NCBI GenBank assembly: GCA_964605705.1
Contig: CAZSDW010000034.1
Span: 1-29,799 of the forward strand
Source of the DNA: CAZSDW01 sp964605705
GTDB lineage: Bacteria > Fidelibacterota > UBA2242
DNA: 29,799 bases
Reading direction: 5' to 3'
Position numbers and translations under genes: made by a program. The notes under the pieces were generated by a model that saw nothing but the letters and a program-made list of their open reading frames with translations, did no database searches and was not told the DNA's origin. This document shows positions 26,522 through 29,799 of this stretch, in pieces (positions within the stretch are counted from its first letter, which is position 1; each line of letters begins with the position of its first letter).

Positions 26522-26653
26522 ATATAACAAAGCGTGAGCTGCGCTGATTTACACTTTTCAAAAACGAAATGAAAACTCACAAATCTAGCTCAAGTTCACA
26601 AGCCTGCTCCCGAAAGGCAGGCAGCTCAAAGCGGCTCTATGCGAACGTTTGGA
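26522..26653 (-). other. attC-like imperfect inverted-repeat element
   Basis: A 132-base element fills the space between the HEPN and methyltransferase genes. The outer arms TGAGCTGC (26535-26542) and GCAGCTCA (26621-26628) are perfectly complementary over 8 bp. An inner hairpin pairs GCCTGC (26602-26607) with GCAGGC (26617-26622). The ends read ATATAAC (26522-26528) and GTTTGGA (26647-26653), approximating the RYYYAAC and GTTRRRY core boxes of integron attC sites with two mismatches each. Length fits the 55-141-base range of attC sites. No integrase is in the window, and no second copy was found. Assignment is tentative; strand follows the flanking genes. Confidence 0.4.
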
Positions 26654-26661
26654 GTTGTTTG

Positions 26662-27333
26662 TCATTGCATAAAATATAATACGATTAATTCAAGCATAGG
26701 TAAAGCATTCTCGATTACTTTGATATCATTTGAATCATCAAATTCTTTACTACCATGCATAAAATTATTTCTAACAGTATATAACAAATCAAGTATTTGT
26801 CCTGCTAAAAAGTCTCTATTTTCAGTGTTATTAGGATTTTCCAAATATTCTTTATAATACTGGATGTCGATCGGACTCCAAATAGGGTATTGACTGTCAC
26901 TGGTATAACTAATATTGATAACGCCATTTACTTTTTGCCCGAGGGCATCATATTTGATTTGTTTCCCCTGCCAATAGGGAAATCGATTGATAAAATATTC
27001 AGTTCCTTTATGACAAATCAATGTATGGATTAGATCATTGTCAAATTCTTGTAAAGCAAGATGAATTTGGTCTTTTTCGCTTACTAATACTACTTCAGGA
27101 ACATTTACATGTCCATTAGCAATTGTAATAATTGAGCCATCATCGTTTTTTTTAATCTTTATCCTAATCCCTTTCCGGTGGGCAATCGTAGTGTAAATGT
27201 TATTAAATGCTGTCCAGTATAGAAAGTATTGCTGAAATAGATGACTTCCATCTCTGCGAGGTCGAATTCTTCTTGCCGTTTCTATCATTGAATATGCAAT
27301 TGGAATTTCATGTTTTCGCAGTGTGATGGTCAT
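26662..27333 (-). CDS. HEPN-domain-like hypothetical protein
   Basis: 223 residues, no signal peptide. The helical N-terminus (about 17-56, SHLFQQYFLYWTAFNNIYTT) and the C-terminal helices (about 172-222) bracket a beta-rich insert. The C-terminal part carries R188-x4-H193 in YTVRNNFMHG, the Rx4-6H motif of HEPN RNase-like domains. Such proteins commonly belong to defence or toxin-antitoxin systems, but no nucleotidyltransferase (MNT) partner is adjacent, so the role is open. G+C is low: 31 of 120 bases in 26701-26820 by hand count. GGGACGAG lies upstream of the ATG. The 106 bases upstream contain no gene. Confidence 0.65.
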   Translation of the reverse strand: MTITLRKHEIPIAYSMIETARRIRPRRDGSHLFQQYFLYWTAFNNIYTTIAHRKGIRIKIKKNDDGSIITIANGHVNVPEVVLVSEKDQIHLALQEFDNDLIHTLICHKGTEYFINRFPYWQGKQIKYDALGQKVNGVINISYTSDSQYPIWSPIDIQYYKEYLENPNNTENRDFLAGQILDLLYTVRNNFMHGSKEFDDSNDIKVIENALPMLELIVLYFMQ

Positions 27334-27439
27334 TTTATCTCGTCCCTGCTGATGCTTGCTCCATTTATCTTATACATGTAAAAGCCCCACTCACCGGCAG
27401 TGTAAATTATGTATTTTTCAATTCTTTTCAGACGAATAA

Positions 27440-29799
27440 CTAAAACTCTATCTTGTAACTTAAGTTAGGGATCGGTACTGCAAATTCCCAGGGTTCAACC
27501 TGTTTGGTTTTGTAATTATAGTACAGACCATAGTTTTCTTTGTCCAGGAGCAGATTCGCCATTTGCAGCGACCATATACTTGTATGGTTCTTCTTATTGA
27601 TCCGGTAATTGAGTGCCACACTCACAAAATATTGATTGGATTCCTGATCTTCGAACAAGCGTGAATAATCGTATACAACGTCCTCGGCTAGAATAGATTC
27701 ACTCATATTGACAGGTGTCGCACGCTTCCCCCCGAAAAAATTCAGCCGGGCGTTTACTCCTAAAATCCTGTTTTTCTGCGATCCGAGGACCCATTCTTTG
27801 CCGTAGAGTAGATTGAATACCCAGCGTGTATTGAAGCGGGTGTTGCGCTCGATCCCGTCGTCGCCTTTGTACTTTGAGTCAAAAAATGATGCCGTAAACA
27901 GGTAATAATAACCGTTATGTAAAAAACGTTCCAGGGTGATATCAATGCCCAGATTTTTTCCCGTACCGTCATTGATCAGTTCTTCATTAAAATACCAGTC
28001 GGCTTCCATACTCAATACCGAAAAATTACTGTCAGGAATTACGGGAACATCATATAAAAATTGCGCGTATGGTTCGATTTTCAACCGCAGATTAGGATTC
28101 AGGCTGATGTCATACGCTAAAACCAGGTGATGCGCTTTGGATACTTTCAGGTCTTTATTGGGTTGAGTGATATTGATCCCGTCATTCACCCTGGCAAAGT
28201 ACAGAGTCAGAGGTTCCAGTCTCGAATGCTTTCCGTAGGCTATACTGACCGACTGCACATTGCCTATATCACAGGTCAACCCAAGCCTGGGTTCCATTAC
28301 CAATTCCTTACTCAGATCAAAGTAATGACCATGTAAACCGGCGTTTACCCGGAAGCGTTCCGTGATGCTGAATTTTGACTGGGTAAAAGCCTGGACCAGA
28401 TTCGAGGCATCCTTTTCATCAGCCACGCTGATCAGTCCTTCATCGTAAACCGGGGCGTATTTCAGAACGGTGTTGTAATGCATATTATCTACCATGAATC
28501 CGGTTCGGTTTGCGTGTTTTGCGCTGAATTTGCGGTTATAGACACTCGCAAAGGTATATTTATAATTGCGAGCATCGATGTACTCATAATCATAGGGATT
28601 CAAATCAAATCCCAGTATTTCCACGTCATATTTCATATAATCGCCGGTTACGGCAAGGGATGTATTCAACCAGGCATTTTTTTGAAAAATATAGCGATGG
28701 TTTAAACCCAGAGCTCCAATTCGCTCCGTGAGGATATAATCCATCCGGTCATCATCCATTTCCCATAACGAGGAGTCCTGTTCGGCTGTGAAATCATCCA
28801 AATCATCGGCAGCCAGTCCCCAGAAGGAGAACACGCCCGATTTCCTGGTTGGTATATTTATCTTGAAAGACAAATCCTGATAGACTGGCGCAAAATCCTT
28901 GACTTCTTCAGGAAACACCGATCTGACCAAGCCGAATGTTGAATACCGGTAATTGAATAAATATGAAGCTCTTGTATCTTTTCCCAGAGGACCTTCGGAA
29001 GAGACATCGATACCCATGGTGCCCAGCTGAAAGGCATGTTCGTGTTTTTCATTATTACCGGAACGAAGTTTAATATCGAATACGCCGGATACCGCGTTTC
29101 CGTATTCGGCAGGAAAAGCCCCGGTAAAAAAATCGGAATTACCGAGAACCAGTGCACTCAATGCTGATATTCCTCCTCCTCCGAAAGTCGATAAATTCGC
29201 AAAATGGTTAGGATTCGGAATCTCGACACCTTCCAGTCTCCAGAGCATTCCTTTCGGTGAATTCCCGCGTACAACGATACTGTTATCGCGCAGGTTGGAG
29301 GATGTAATCCCGGCAAATGCCGATGCCAGCCTGGCGGGATCGTCGAAACCACCGGCATAGCGCCGCGCCTCTTCCACTGAAAAAGTACGTGCGCTCAAAG
29401 TCGACATGGAATTCAGCGGTTTGTCTTTTTTGGTATACGCATCAACTACAACGCTTTCCATTTTCAAAATATTCTCTTTCAATTCCACTTCCAGTACAAC
29501 TTCTTTCCCCGATGTTATCAATAATTCCGGCACAACTTTCGTTTCATATCCGATATAGGATACCTGTAGATCATGTCTGCCAATCGGAACCCTGTCGATT
29601 CGGAATATACCATCAGTATCCGAAGTGGCTCCGATAGGCGTATCGATTGTTCTTACAACTATATTCGCATACGGCAAAGGAGCCTTGGTATCCGAATCGA
29701 GGACTTTTCCCCGGACAATCTGGGTCAAATCCTGACCGTACGAACTATGCAGGAGACATGATAAGAATATTAATAGAATATTGGAATATTGCCATTTTT
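27440..29799 (-). CDS. TonB-dependent receptor (5' partial, runs off window)
   Basis: The minus-strand frame stays open past the TTG at 29728 to the right edge. The extra codons read as the end of a signal peptide (SNILLIFLSCLLHSSYGQD), so the start codon lies outside the window. The mature protein begins with a carboxypeptidase-regulatory-like domain (QIVRGKVLDSDTKAPLPYAN, GIFRIDRVPIGRHDLQVSYI). A plug follows (about 115-230 counted from 29728, SIVVRGNSPKGMLWRLEGVE, FTGAFPAEYGNAVSGVFDI), then a barrel ending NLSYKIEF with C-terminal Phe. The missing N-terminal piece is only a few residues. There is no SusD-like neighbour inside the window. The ligand is unknown. Confidence 0.92.
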   Translation of the reverse strand, partial: KWQYSNILLIFLSCLLHSSYGQDLTQIVRGKVLDSDTKAPLPYANIVVRTIDTPIGATSDTDGIFRIDRVPIGRHDLQVSYIGYETKVVPELLITSGKEVVLEVELKENILKMESVVVDAYTKKDKPLNSMSTLSARTFSVEEARRYAGGFDDPARLASAFAGITSSNLRDNSIVVRGNSPKGMLWRLEGVEIPNPNHFANLSTFGGGGISALSALVLGNSDFFTGAFPAEYGNAVSGVFDIKLRSGNNEKHEHAFQLGTMGIDVSSEGPLGKDTRASYLFNYRYSTFGLVRSVFPEEVKDFAPVYQDLSFKINIPTRKSGVFSFWGLAADDLDDFTAEQDSSLWEMDDDRMDYILTERIGALGLNHRYIFQKNAWLNTSLAVTGDYMKYDVEILGFDLNPYDYEYIDARNYKYTFASVYNRKFSAKHANRTGFMVDNMHYNTVLKYAPVYDEGLISVADEKDASNLVQAFTQSKFSITERFRVNAGLHGHYFDLSKELVMEPRLGLTCDIGNVQSVSIAYGKHSRLEPLTLYFARVNDGINITQPNKDLKVSKAHHLVLAYDISLNPNLRLKIEPYAQFLYDVPVIPDSNFSVLSMEADWYFNEELINDGTGKNLGIDITLERFLHNGYYYLFTASFFDSKYKGDDGIERNTRFNTRWVFNLLYGKEWVLGSQKNRILGVNARLNFFGGKRATPVNMSESILAEDVVYDYSRLFEDQESNQYFVSVALNYRINKKNHTSIWSLQMANLLLDKENYGLYYNYKTKQVEPWEFAVPIPNLSYKIEF

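Noticed and set aside
26662..27333. HEPN/MNT toxin-antitoxin pair
   Set aside because: Only the HEPN-like protein is present; neither neighbour contains a nucleotidyltransferase motif.
27360..27440. Possible terminator after the right-hand TonB receptor (CACT/AGTG near 27391-27405)
   Set aside because: Only a 4-bp stem with no adjacent U-run on the minus strand in the right place.

Overview
The window looks like chromosome from an uncultured bacterium of the FCB superphylum (Bacteroidota, Ignavibacteria, Calditrichota, KSB1 or Cloacimonadota-like). The evidence is two proteins ending in type IX secretion (T9SS) sorting domains with the NYPNPFNP signature, two TonB-dependent receptors with N-terminal carboxypeptidase-regulatory-like domains, and many lipoproteins and outer-membrane barrels. 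The species cannot be named from sequence alone. Both ends of the window cut through genes: the first CDS has no start inside the window, and the last CDS (minus strand) runs off the right edge inside its signal peptide. No rRNA, tRNA, CRISPR array or transposase was seen.

Left part, plus strand (1-11592). A secreted T9SS cargo protein with two exact-register 206-residue OB-fold-like repeats ends at a clear hairpin terminator. After it comes a tightly packed five-gene unit (1955-11592): a membrane polyferredoxin with a long C-terminal extension of HMA-like domains, a TonB-dependent receptor, a DUF4876-type lipoprotein, a DUF6850-like outer-membrane protein, and a secreted caspase-fold (C25-like) protease-like protein with C-terminal HEAT-like repeats. 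Two start/stop overlaps and short gaps suggest one transcript. My reading is an envelope system that captures, releases and perhaps reduces a metal or metal complex. This is the best candidate for a little-described system here.

Middle, minus strand (11610-19853). A carbohydrate-degradation unit, in transcription order: NAD-dependent epimerase-like SDR, GH5 endoglucanase with T9SS domain, GH3 beta-glucosidase, a CsgG-like protein with surface repeats, a SusB-type GH97 alpha-glucosidase, and a uroporphyrinogen-decarboxylase-family gene reduced to its N-terminal half plus an out-of-frame C-terminal stub.

Right part, minus strand (19957-29799). A beta-helix secreted protein, a lipoprotein made of about thirteen 25-residue YD-like repeats, and a decayed small lipoprotein-like gene just downstream of it. 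Further right are an S41 peptidase lipoprotein paired with a small barrel-like protein, then an AT-rich pair (LCMT-type methyltransferase and HEPN-domain protein) separated by a 132-bp attC-like hairpin. The window ends in a second TonB-dependent receptor. Everything from 11610 to the right edge is on the minus strand.
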